Source: Paraburkholderia youngii (lineage in GTDB: Bacteria; Pseudomonadota; Gammaproteobacteria; Burkholderiales; Burkholderiaceae). Taken from it: 64,000 nucleotides of DNA. Positions 57,243 to 64,000 of this stretch are shown here, in pieces; the stretch's first letter is position 1, and each line of letters opens with the position of its first letter. The DNA is taken from contig NZ_JAALDK010000001.1 in assembly GCF_013366925.1 (NCBI RefSeq), forward strand, positions 6,322,001 through 6,386,000. The letters are read 5' to 3'. The notes below the pieces were generated by a model. It saw only the letters and a program-made list of their open reading frames with translations. It was not told the DNA's origin and ran no database searches. Made by a program: the position numbers and the translations under genes.

Positions 57243-58859
57243 ATGCCAAACACCACACCATCCGGCACGACCGACGTGCTTTCGCACCGCCTGTCCGTGC
57301 TCGACTCGAGCCCGCAGCGCGATGCGCTGATACGCGGCCTGCGCGGCATCGAAAGGGAAAGCCTGCGCGTAACGCGCGACGGCCAGCTCGCGATGACGCC
57401 GCATCCGCGCGCGCTCGGCTCGGCGCTCACGCATCCGTCGCTGACGACCGACTACTCCGAGGCGCTGCTCGAGCTGATCACGCCGGCCGAGCAGGACGCC
57501 GCCGAAACGCTCGCGCAGCTCGACGTGCTGCATCGTTTCGTCTACGCGGAGCTCGGCGACGAGATCCTGTGGAACAACTCGATGCCGGGGCTGTTGCCCG
57601 CCACCGACGACGGCATTCCGATCGCGCACTACGGCACGTCGAACATCGGCAAGCTGAAGTACGTGTACCGGGTCGGCCTCGCGCTGCGCTATGGCCGCAC
57701 GATGCAGTGCATCGCGGGCATCCACTACAACTATTCGCTGAACGAAGAAGTGTGGCGCCTGCTGCACGCCGATCAGCAATCCACCGCGAACGCCGTCGAC
57801 TTCCAGTCCGACCGCTACCTCGCGCTGATCCGCAATTTCCGCCGCACGAACTGGCTGCTGATGTATCTGTTCGGCGCGTCGCCGGCGCTCGATCGTCGAT
57901 TCCTCCGCGATCGCAAACACACGCTCGACACGTTCGACGCCGACACGCTGTATCGCCCGTACGCGACGAGCCTGCGCATGAGCGATCTCGGCTATTCGAA
58001 CACGACCGCGCAGGCCGCGCTGCACGCCGACTACGACACGCTGCCCGGCTATCTCGACGCGCTCGCGAAAGCCGTGAGCCAGCCGTATCCCGCCTACGAG
58101 CAGATCGGTACGCAACGCGACGGCGAGTGGGTGCAGATCAACACCAACGTGCTGCAGATCGAAAACGAGTTCTATTCGACGATCCGTCCGAAGCGCGTCA
58201 CTTATCCGGGCGAGCGGCCGCTCCATGCGCTCGCCGTGCGCGGCGTGCAATACGTCGAAGTGCGTTGCATGGATATCGATCCGTTCGAGCCGAGCGGCAT
58301 TTCGCTCGAAACATCGCGCTTTCTCGACGCGTACCTGCTCGTATGCGCGCTCGACGACAGCGCGCCATTGCCTCCGCCCGCCTACACCGAAGCGAATCAG
58401 AACTTCGGCCGCGTGACGATGGAAGGCCGCAAGCCGGGCCTCGAACTGGTTCGCGACGGCAAGCCGGTCGCGATGACCGAATGGGCCGACGAACTGCTCG
58501 TGAAAATCGACGCCGCGGCGGCCCTGCTCGACGGCTTGAGGGGCGGCGACGAACACGCGCGCGCGGTCGCCGCGCAACGCGCGAAGCTCGCGGACGTATC
58601 GCTGACGCCATCGGCGCGCGTGCTGCAAACGATGCGTGACCAGCAGCAGAGCTTTCTCGCGTTCGGCCTCGCGCAAAGCGAAGCGCACGCCGCGTACTTC
58701 CGCGCGCGTCCGCTCGATGCCGAGCAGTCCAAGGCGTTTGCGGACCTCGCGGTGCAATCGCTCGACGAACAGGCGAAGCTCGAACGCGAGGAGGTTGGTT
58801 CGTTCGACGCGTTCGTCGCCGCGTATCGGGCCTATACGCTCAATCGCTTCAGTGTCTGA
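57243..58859 (+). CDS. gshA: Glutamate-cysteine ligase
   Basis: First enzyme of glutathione synthesis, joining Glu and Cys with ATP. 538 aa. GIERESLRVTRDGQLAMTPHP at the N-terminus and QCIAGIHYNYSLNEEVWRLL and EVRCMDIDPFEPSGISLETSRF mark the type I E. coli-like enzyme. Preceded by a 218-bp gap with no gene. Terminator follows. Confidence 0.95.
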   Translation: MPNTTPSGTTDVLSHRLSVLDSSPQRDALIRGLRGIERESLRVTRDGQLAMTPHPRALGSALTHPSLTTDYSEALLELITPAEQDAAETLAQLDVLHRFVYAELGDEILWNNSMPGLLPATDDGIPIAHYGTSNIGKLKYVYRVGLALRYGRTMQCIAGIHYNYSLNEEVWRLLHADQQSTANAVDFQSDRYLALIRNFRRTNWLLMYLFGASPALDRRFLRDRKHTLDTFDADTLYRPYATSLRMSDLGYSNTTAQAALHADYDTLPGYLDALAKAVSQPYPAYEQIGTQRDGEWVQINTNVLQIENEFYSTIRPKRVTYPGERPLHALAVRGVQYVEVRCMDIDPFEPSGISLETSRFLDAYLLVCALDDSAPLPPPAYTEANQNFGRVTMEGRKPGLELVRDGKPVAMTEWADELLVKIDAAAALLDGLRGGDEHARAVAAQRAKLADVSLTPSARVLQTMRDQQQSFLAFGLAQSEAHAAYFRARPLDAEQSKAFADLAVQSLDEQAKLEREEVGSFDAFVAAYRAYTLNRFSV

Positions 58860-58891
58860 GCGCTCGGACCACAACAACTCGAGAAGTAATC

Positions 58892-58919
58892 AAGCGGCCC
58901 ACGTGGCCGCTTTTTCTTT
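58892..58919 (+). terminator. gshA terminator
   Basis: AAGCGGCC-cacgt-GGCCGCTT hairpin followed by TTTTTCTTTG. Confidence 0.88.
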
Positions 58920-59080
58920 GTCCGTGCGAAACCGCAAGTAAGCTCTACGGATTGCTCTCTGCGAGCGCGCGCAATCGGCAAATTCTCCACGCGCCGTCGC
59001 GATTCTCTGATCTGGGTGAAACACCGCCTGGATGGGGTGGTCCAAAATGTTATGACAGGCTTCGCAGCGGAGGTACCGAC

Positions 59081-59596
59081 GTGAAGAACAAAGCTCTGTT
59101 GGCCGCACTGTGTCTCGTAGCGACTGCGGGATGCTCAACGCAGGGTCAGGTCAATCCGGACGTCATGCAGATCGCGACCAAGCCGTTGACGTGTTCGAAC
59201 AAGGCCGAATGCGACCTCTGGTGGCAACGGGCGCAATCGTGGGTCGCGAGTCATTCGAAGTACAAGATCGAGACCGCTAACGACTCGCTAATCCAGACCG
59301 CCGGCCCCGACGGTGGCAAGCGGGCTCTCGCGTTTCAGATCACGCGCGCCTCGGAACCCGATGGCACCGTTACGATCGGCTTTTCCGCGCACTGCGACAG
59401 CTCGCTCGGCTGCAAGCCGAATCCGTGGGAAGCCGGTGCTGATTTCAAGCAGTATGTGAGGGGCACCACGGGCACAGCCGCCAGCGCGCCGCAAGGCAGT
59501 GCGACGCAATCGCAGAACGCGCCCGATGCGACGCATCCGGAGACGATGCCCGGAAAGACCACCAGGCTGCCGAATGGCGAGGCGATGTCGCAATAG
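59081..59596 (+). CDS. Lipoprotein of unknown function
   Basis: 171 aa. GTG start with GGAGG nine bases upstream. The signal LLAALCLVATAGC has a lipobox with lipidated Cys18. Mature part has four further Cys, including KPLTCSNKAECDLWW and HCDSSLGC, and a Thr/Ser/Pro-rich C-terminus. An upstream Met would give a longer non-lipoprotein reading and is rejected. Function unknown. Confidence 0.82.
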   Translation: MKNKALLAALCLVATAGCSTQGQVNPDVMQIATKPLTCSNKAECDLWWQRAQSWVASHSKYKIETANDSLIQTAGPDGGKRALAFQITRASEPDGTVTIGFSAHCDSSLGCKPNPWEAGADFKQYVRGTTGTAASAPQGSATQSQNAPDATHPETMPGKTTRLPNGEAMSQ

Positions 59597-59647
59597 CTGA
59601 AGCTGTGGCGGCAGCGGCGATGCATTCGCCGCTGCCGCGTGTTTGCT

Positions 59648-61210
59648 TCAGTGTCCTAACGAGGGCCCGCTGCCCTTGCGTGGCTTGGTGATCCACACGA
59701 GCAAGGCCAGCACGATAAACGCCGCGCACGAGATGCGGAAAAAATCGTTGGTGGCCATCATGTACGCCTGGCTAGTCACCACCTGGTTCAGCTGCGCGGT
59801 GAGACTGTCGCCGGACAGCCCAGCGCCCGCGAGCGCATTCGTATAGGCGTTCGTGTTGGCCGAATACGTGTTGACCGTATCGGCGAGCATCGCGTGGTGA
59901 TAGATCGTGTCGTTTTCCCAGAACGTCGTGCTGATCGCAGTGCCGATCGCGCCCGACAACGTGCGGAAAAAGTTCGACAGACCCGACGCGCTCGCAAGAC
60001 GCTCGTCGGGCACGCTCGACAGCGTGATCGTTGTCATCGGCACGAAGAAGCACGCGACGCCGATGCCCTGCACGAGCCGCGGCAGGATCACGTGGCCGAA
60101 CGGCACGTCCAGTGTGAACGTCGAGTTCCAGAACGACACGATCGCGAACACGATGAACGCGAAGCTCGCGACCATGCGCAGATTCAGCCGATGCATGTTC
60201 TTGCCGATCATCGGCGATAGAAACAACGCAAGCAGTCCGACCGGTGCCGTGGCGAGACCCGCGAGGCCCGCCGTGTAGCCCATCACCGTTTGCAGCCATA
60301 GCGGAAAGATCACCACCGAGCCGAAGAACGCCATGAAGCCGAACGAAATGATGACGACGCCAAGCGCGAAATTGCGATCCTTGAACAGCGACAGGTCGAC
60401 GATCGGCTCCTCCTCGGTCAACTCCCACACGAGCAGGAATGCAATCGACACGAGCGCGATCACGGCGAGCGCGACGATGAACGTCGAGTTGAACCAGTCT
60501 CGGTCCTTGCCGAGGTCGAGCATCATCTGCAGGCAAGACACGCCGGTCACGAGCAGCACGAGGCCCGCCACGTCGATGCGCTGGCGCGTCGTCTGCGTTT
60601 CGCGGCCACGCAGCAGCAGATACGCGCAGAACGCCGAGAACAGGCCGATCGGAACGTTGATGTAGAAGATCCACGGCCACGTGAAGTTATCGGTGATATA
60701 GCCGCCCATCACCGGGCCGAAGATCGGCGCGCAGATCACCGTCATCGCCCATAAGCCGAGCGCAAGGCCGCGCTTCGCGGGCGGGTAGGAGCGCATCAGG
60801 ATCGTCTGCGACAGCGGCACCATCGGCCCGGACACGAGCCCTTGCGCAAGCCGGAATGCAATCAGCGATTCGAAGTTATGCGCGAAACCGCAGGCCGCCG
60901 ACGCGATCGTGAACAGCAGCACCGACAGCGTGAAGAGCCGAACTTCGCCGACGCGTCGCGCGAGCCAGCCGGTCAGCGGCACGGCAATCGCCGAGGCGAC
61001 CGAGTACGACGAGATCACCCAGGTGCCCTGACTGGCCGCGACGCCGAGGCTGCCGGAAATGGTCGGCACTGCGACGTTCGCAATCGAGGTGTCGAGCACC
61101 TCCATGAAGGTGCCGAGCGCAAGGCCGACGGTCAGCAGCGCGAGCGTGCCGCCTTTGAGTGGAGCGGGTTCGGCGGCGGGCAGCGCGGCGTTGGAAGCCG
61201 TGGCATCCAT
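59648..61210 (-). CDS. Multidrug MFS transporter, DHA2/EmrB type
   Basis: 520-aa drug efflux permease with 14 predicted helices. LALGTFMEVLDTSIANVAVPTISGSLG carries the D-T-x-I-x-N-x-A-x-P motif of DHA2 proteins and QGTWVISSYSVASAI and GWLARRVGEVR (motif A) follow. Start MDATASNAAL with GGAG at good spacing; an upstream extension is rejected. It is downstream of the MarR gene on the same strand and probably pumps out hydrophobic drugs together with HlyD- and TolC-like partners. A 19-bp GGCGCCTT/AAGGCGCC hairpin lies between the two genes (61325-61343). Confidence 0.93.
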   Translation of the reverse strand: MDATASNAALPAAEPAPLKGGTLALLTVGLALGTFMEVLDTSIANVAVPTISGSLGVAASQGTWVISSYSVASAIAVPLTGWLARRVGEVRLFTLSVLLFTIASAACGFAHNFESLIAFRLAQGLVSGPMVPLSQTILMRSYPPAKRGLALGLWAMTVICAPIFGPVMGGYITDNFTWPWIFYINVPIGLFSAFCAYLLLRGRETQTTRQRIDVAGLVLLVTGVSCLQMMLDLGKDRDWFNSTFIVALAVIALVSIAFLLVWELTEEEPIVDLSLFKDRNFALGVVIISFGFMAFFGSVVIFPLWLQTVMGYTAGLAGLATAPVGLLALFLSPMIGKNMHRLNLRMVASFAFIVFAIVSFWNSTFTLDVPFGHVILPRLVQGIGVACFFVPMTTITLSSVPDERLASASGLSNFFRTLSGAIGTAISTTFWENDTIYHHAMLADTVNTYSANTNAYTNALAGAGLSGDSLTAQLNQVVTSQAYMMATNDFFRISCAAFIVLALLVWITKPRKGSGPSLGH

Positions 61211-61422
61211 AATTTTGGTTCTCCTCAGGCGGCAAAAGCTTGTCGTGGCAGCTTTATCGGGCGTCCCAGCCCCGATGCTTACATGCCGGATCACCCTCTG
61301 CCCAGACAGATATCTGATGACAATGGCGCCTTGGAAAGGCGCCTTAGGATTGTCTTGCTAGTACTTCGTGATGAAGCGCCGCCGCCCTCCGACGACGATC
61401 GCGCCTCGACGCACGCTTCGGC

Positions 61423-61929
61423 TCATCGCTGCGGCTCGTCCGGCGGTGGCGGCGGTCCGCAACCCACGTCGGCTTCCCCCTCCGGCCCGTTTGCGATGAA
61501 ACGGGCGAGCAGGTGAATCAGCGTCGCGTGCTCCTCGGCGGTAAAGCCGCGCAGTTGGTCGTTCAGCACGGTCGCGCCGAGGTTCGGCAGTTGCCGCGCG
61601 GCCTCATGGCCTTGCGGTGTCAGCTCCAGTTTCACCATGCGTCGGTCGTCGTTGCTGCGCGTGCGCACGACGAAGCCTTTCTTTTCCAGGCGATCGAGCA
61701 GTCGCGTCATCGAGCCGCTGTCGTACGACATCGCGCGCGACAGCTCGAAAGGCGTGCTCGCGCGGCGCGACGACAGCATCAGAATCACGCCGATCTGCTG
61801 CGCGGTGAGTCCGAGCGGCTTGACCGCACGGTCCGTGCGCTCGACCAGCACATTGCGCGCTTTCGTCAGGTAGTAGCCAAGACTGCTCGTGAGCTCGACT
61901 TCGTCCGCTTTGTAGGGGCCATCAACCAT
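61423..61929 (-). CDS. MarR-family transcriptional regulator
   Basis: 168-aa winged-helix repressor. Start MVDGPYKADEVELTSSLGYYL. LTAQQIGVILML, SYDSGSMTRLLDRLEKKGFVVRTRSNDDRRMVKLELT are the HTH and wing. Ligand-sensing MarR protein next to an efflux pump, as in many drug-inducible loci. Its probable operator is in the divergent gap (62066-62094). The C-terminus is Pro-rich (PPPPPDEPQR). Confidence 0.9.
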   Translation of the reverse strand: MVDGPYKADEVELTSSLGYYLTKARNVLVERTDRAVKPLGLTAQQIGVILMLSSRRASTPFELSRAMSYDSGSMTRLLDRLEKKGFVVRTRSNDDRRMVKLELTPQGHEAARQLPNLGATVLNDQLRGFTAEEHATLIHLLARFIANGPEGEADVGCGPPPPPDEPQR

Positions 61930-62049
61930 GGGGTATCCGAAACATCCAGGCAAGACGAAGTTTAGCTGCCTAAGCAGACAAGTCAAATCACATTTTGCGG
62001 TGCGCAACGAGCCAGCCTAAAAACAACAGTCGAATCATTTGCGCCGCAC

Positions 62050-62094
62050 AGTATCTTGAAATTTGATTGCATGGTCAATATTATGACAAGCAAT
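62050..62094. promoter_or_regulatory. Overlapping divergent promoters and probable MarR operator
   Basis: Plus strand: TTGAAA (62056-62061), 17 bp, TATTAT (62079-62084). Minus strand: TTGACC (62073-62078), 17 bp, GATACT (62050-62055). A long dyad ATTGC-N3-GTCA-N6-TGAC-N2-GCAAT (62066-62094) lies over both. This is the layout expected for autoregulation of marR and control of the rightward genes by one repressor. The binding protein is inferred. Confidence 0.6.
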
Positions 62095-62186
62095 GAGTTT
62101 CGCGCGTCCTGCGCTATTCGAGACCATGTTCTGACCGATCGACCGCACGCCGCCCGCCTCGCGACGCGCGCCAAAGGATTTCCCCT

Positions 62187-62591
62187 ATGCTGTACCTCAA
62201 AAACACGCTTGGCGGCCTCAGCCGCTCACTGACCGATTCCGCACTCCATAGCTTCCAGGGCCGGCACCGCTGGTGGAAGCTCGCGCTTTTCGCGGGATTG
62301 CTCGTGCTGCCGGGCGGGTCCGTGGGCGTCGCGCTGCTCGCTTGGGCCGAGCATCGACGGGAAACGAAGCGGGCGAAGAAGGGCAACACCGCAATCGTGG
62401 AATCCAGCGAAATCGTATTGCCGAAGGAAAGCTTCGCGATTGAGACGGAAAACGTCGCCGCCGCGACAGCCAACAGCGGCAACGCTTGCATCGCATCCGG
62501 TGGTGCGTCGTGCCGGGCCTCGGCTGGCAAGCTCGCGTGTCAGCGTCAGCGTCAACGCCAGCAGACCCAATCCACGAAAACGAGGCTCTGA
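62187..62591 (+). CDS. Small protein with one membrane helix, divergent from MarR gene
   Basis: 134 aa. A hydrophobic segment (about residues 31-52, WWKLALFAGLLVLPGGSVGVAL) predicts one membrane span; the C-terminal half is Ala/Ser/Gln-rich with three Cys. RBS is weak. It is the first plus-strand gene after the divergent promoter, ahead of the outer-membrane factor, so it may be part of the efflux operon. Not recognised as any family. Confidence 0.6.
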   Translation: MLYLKNTLGGLSRSLTDSALHSFQGRHRWWKLALFAGLLVLPGGSVGVALLAWAEHRRETKRAKKGNTAIVESSEIVLPKESFAIETENVAAATANSGNACIASGGASCRASAGKLACQRQRQRQQTQSTKTRL

Positions 62592-62846
62592 AGGGGTACC
62601 GATTCGCCGCGCTTTTCTCGCCATTCAAACACCGCAAACCCGCTGCCCCTCGCTCCACCGGTAACAACGCGTAACCATCGCGTCACCGCAAGTAACACAC
62701 CTGCGCACCGCCTCGCATTAACCTTTCAGCTTTCGGTTTCCCGCGCTCGCGCGGGCCCATACGCTAACATTCCGGCAGACCACGATCTCGCCCGGTCGCT
62801 GGCGCCCTTCCCAGCCATACCGCGGCGTCCAGAAGGAATTCATTGC

Positions 62847-64000
62847 ATGCAGTCTGTTCGAATCGCGCGCGCGCGGGCATTTGCACCGCGCGTCCTATCC
62901 GTTGCCGTCAGCGCGGCCTGCGCGGCACTCGTCGCCGCCTGCGCGGTCGGCCCGGACTATCAGCGGCCGGCCACCGAGATCCCCGCGTCGTTCAAGGAGG
63001 CCGCGCCCGGCTGGAAGGTTGCCGAGCCCGCCGATCAACACGACCGCGGCGACTGGTGGGCGATCTACGAAGACCCGAAGCTCAACGAACTCGAAGACAA
63101 GCTCAACGCAGCGAACCAGACCATCGCGCAATTCGCCGCGAACTACCGGCAGGCGCGCGCGCTCGTCGGCGAAGCGCGGGCCGCGTACTTCCCGACCATC
63201 GGTGCGTCGGCGGGCGCGACCCGCTCGGGCAACGGCTCGCAAACCGGCGGCAATGCGACGACGGCGACGAGTCGCGAAGGCATCAATAACAGCTTCAACG
63301 TCCAGATGACGGCGAGCTGGGAGCCGGACCTGTGGGGCTCGGTCACGCGCTCGGTCAACGCACAGAAAGCCGGCCAGCAGGGCGCGGCCGCCGAACTCGC
63401 AAACGCGCGCCTGTCCGCTCAGGCAACGCTCGCGCAGACCTACTTCCTGCTGCGCGCGCTCGACTCCACGCAGAAGCTGCTCGACGACACCGTTCTCGCC
63501 TATCAGCGCTCACTGCAGCTCACGCAGAATCAGTACGCGGCCGGCGTCGCCGCGCGCTCGGACGTGATCCAGGCGCAAACGCAGCTGCAATCGGCGCAGG
63601 CCGCCGCAATTGAGAACGGCATCCAGCGCGCGCAGGACGAGCACGCGATCGCGGTGCTGATCGGCGTGCCCGCGTCGATGTTCTCGCTGCCGCCGATGCC
63701 GCTCACCGCCACGCCGCCCGCCGTGCCCGCGCAGATGCCGTCCGCGCTGCTCGAACGCAGGCCGGATATCGCATCGGCGGAACGCAAGGCCGCGGCAGCC
63801 AACGAGCAGATCGGCGTGGCGATCGCCGCGTTCTTCCCGTCGCTCACGCTGTCGGCGACCGGAGGCTTCGAGAACTCGGTGTTCTCGCAATTGTTGACGT
63901 TGCCGTCGCGCTTCTGGACGCTCGGCCCGCAACTGGCCGGGACGATCTTCGACGCCGGCCTGCGCAAGTCCCAAACCGAGGCCGCGCGCGCCACCTATGA
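62847..64000 (+). CDS. Outer-membrane efflux lipoprotein, NodT/OprM type (cut by window edge)
   Basis: TolC-like channel subunit of a tripartite efflux pump. The lipobox VAAC puts the lipidated Cys at residue 32, followed by the diagnostic AVGPDYQRPATEIPASFKE. GDWWAIYEDPKLNELEDKLNAANQTI and LERRPDIASAERKAAAANEQIGVAIAAFFPSLTLSATGGF are family repeats. Partial: 384 codons to the window end. RBS AGAAGGA upstream. Likely continued by HlyD and inner-membrane pump genes outside the window. Confidence 0.92.
   Translation, partial: MQSVRIARARAFAPRVLSVAVSAACAALVAACAVGPDYQRPATEIPASFKEAAPGWKVAEPADQHDRGDWWAIYEDPKLNELEDKLNAANQTIAQFAANYRQARALVGEARAAYFPTIGASAGATRSGNGSQTGGNATTATSREGINNSFNVQMTASWEPDLWGSVTRSVNAQKAGQQGAAAELANARLSAQATLAQTYFLLRALDSTQKLLDDTVLAYQRSLQLTQNQYAAGVAARSDVIQAQTQLQSAQAAAIENGIQRAQDEHAIAVLIGVPASMFSLPPMPLTATPPAVPAQMPSALLERRPDIASAERKAAAANEQIGVAIAAFFPSLTLSATGGFENSVFSQLLTLPSRFWTLGPQLAGTIFDAGLRKSQTEAARATY

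Noticed and set aside
57240..58877. 545-codon open frame antisense to gshA
   Set aside because: Complementary-strand shadow of a clear gshA.

Overview
The window is a high-GC chromosomal segment of a beta-proteobacterium, most probably Burkholderia sensu lato (Paraburkholderia-like). This rests on the gene order dnaA-dnaN-gyrB diverging from rpmH-rnpA-yidD-yidC-mnmE, on a GTP-type PEP carboxykinase, on a non-phosphorylative arabinose-type transport and oxidation cluster, and on strong GC-rich codon use. The replication-initiation locus lies in the middle (about 28-39 kb), so this is the origin-proximal part of the main chromosome.

Region 1 (1-12 kb): the end of fmt with def, divergent dprA, a thioredoxin-like protein, topB with a histone-H1-like Lys/Ala tail, a LysR regulator, pckG, a D-2-hydroxyacid dehydrogenase preceded by a perfect CRP-type palindrome, a patatin-like lipase and a hotdog thioesterase. 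Region 2 (12-27 kb): tRNA-Lys(CUU), a membrane diguanylate cyclase, a LysE exporter, AraC regulator, amino-acid binding protein and aminotransferase, dbpA behind a small zinc-ribbon gene, a cadR/cadA metal efflux pair with a textbook MerR-type operator, ethanolamine ammonia-lyase (eutBC) and an AraC-GyrI-like regulator. Region 3 (27-39 kb): a short degenerate accessory patch beside gyrB, then gyrB, dnaN, dnaA, the presumed oriC, and rpmH-rnpA-yidD-yidC, a Cro/CI-type regulator and mnmE.

Region 4 (39-54 kb): a tyrosine-recombinase-family protein that has lost its catalytic Tyr and second His, small membrane proteins, a WspR-like REC-GGDEF protein, a short-chain dehydrogenase, a GlxA-type regulator, a HIT protein, and the cluster ALDH-araF-araG-araH with a divergent LysR regulator. 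The ALDH carries Ser where the family has its catalytic Cys. Region 5 (54-64 kb): YaeQ, a glyoxalase-fold protein, a candidate 60-nt small RNA with two anti-Shine-Dalgarno-like CUCCUCC motifs, the ada-alkA alkylation repair pair, gshA, a lipoprotein, and a multidrug efflux locus (EmrB-type MFS pump, MarR regulator, small membrane protein, NodT outer-membrane lipoprotein cut by the window end) with overlapping divergent promoters around a long dyad.

No CRISPR array, complete insertion sequence, prophage or rRNA operon was seen. The points most worth follow-up are the anti-SD small RNA candidate, the two enzymes that keep their fold motifs but lack a catalytic residue, the frameshifted ATGA-coupled gene pair beside gyrB, and the MarR and CRP-type operator candidates. 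All functional assignments come from reading motifs and gene order; no database search was run.
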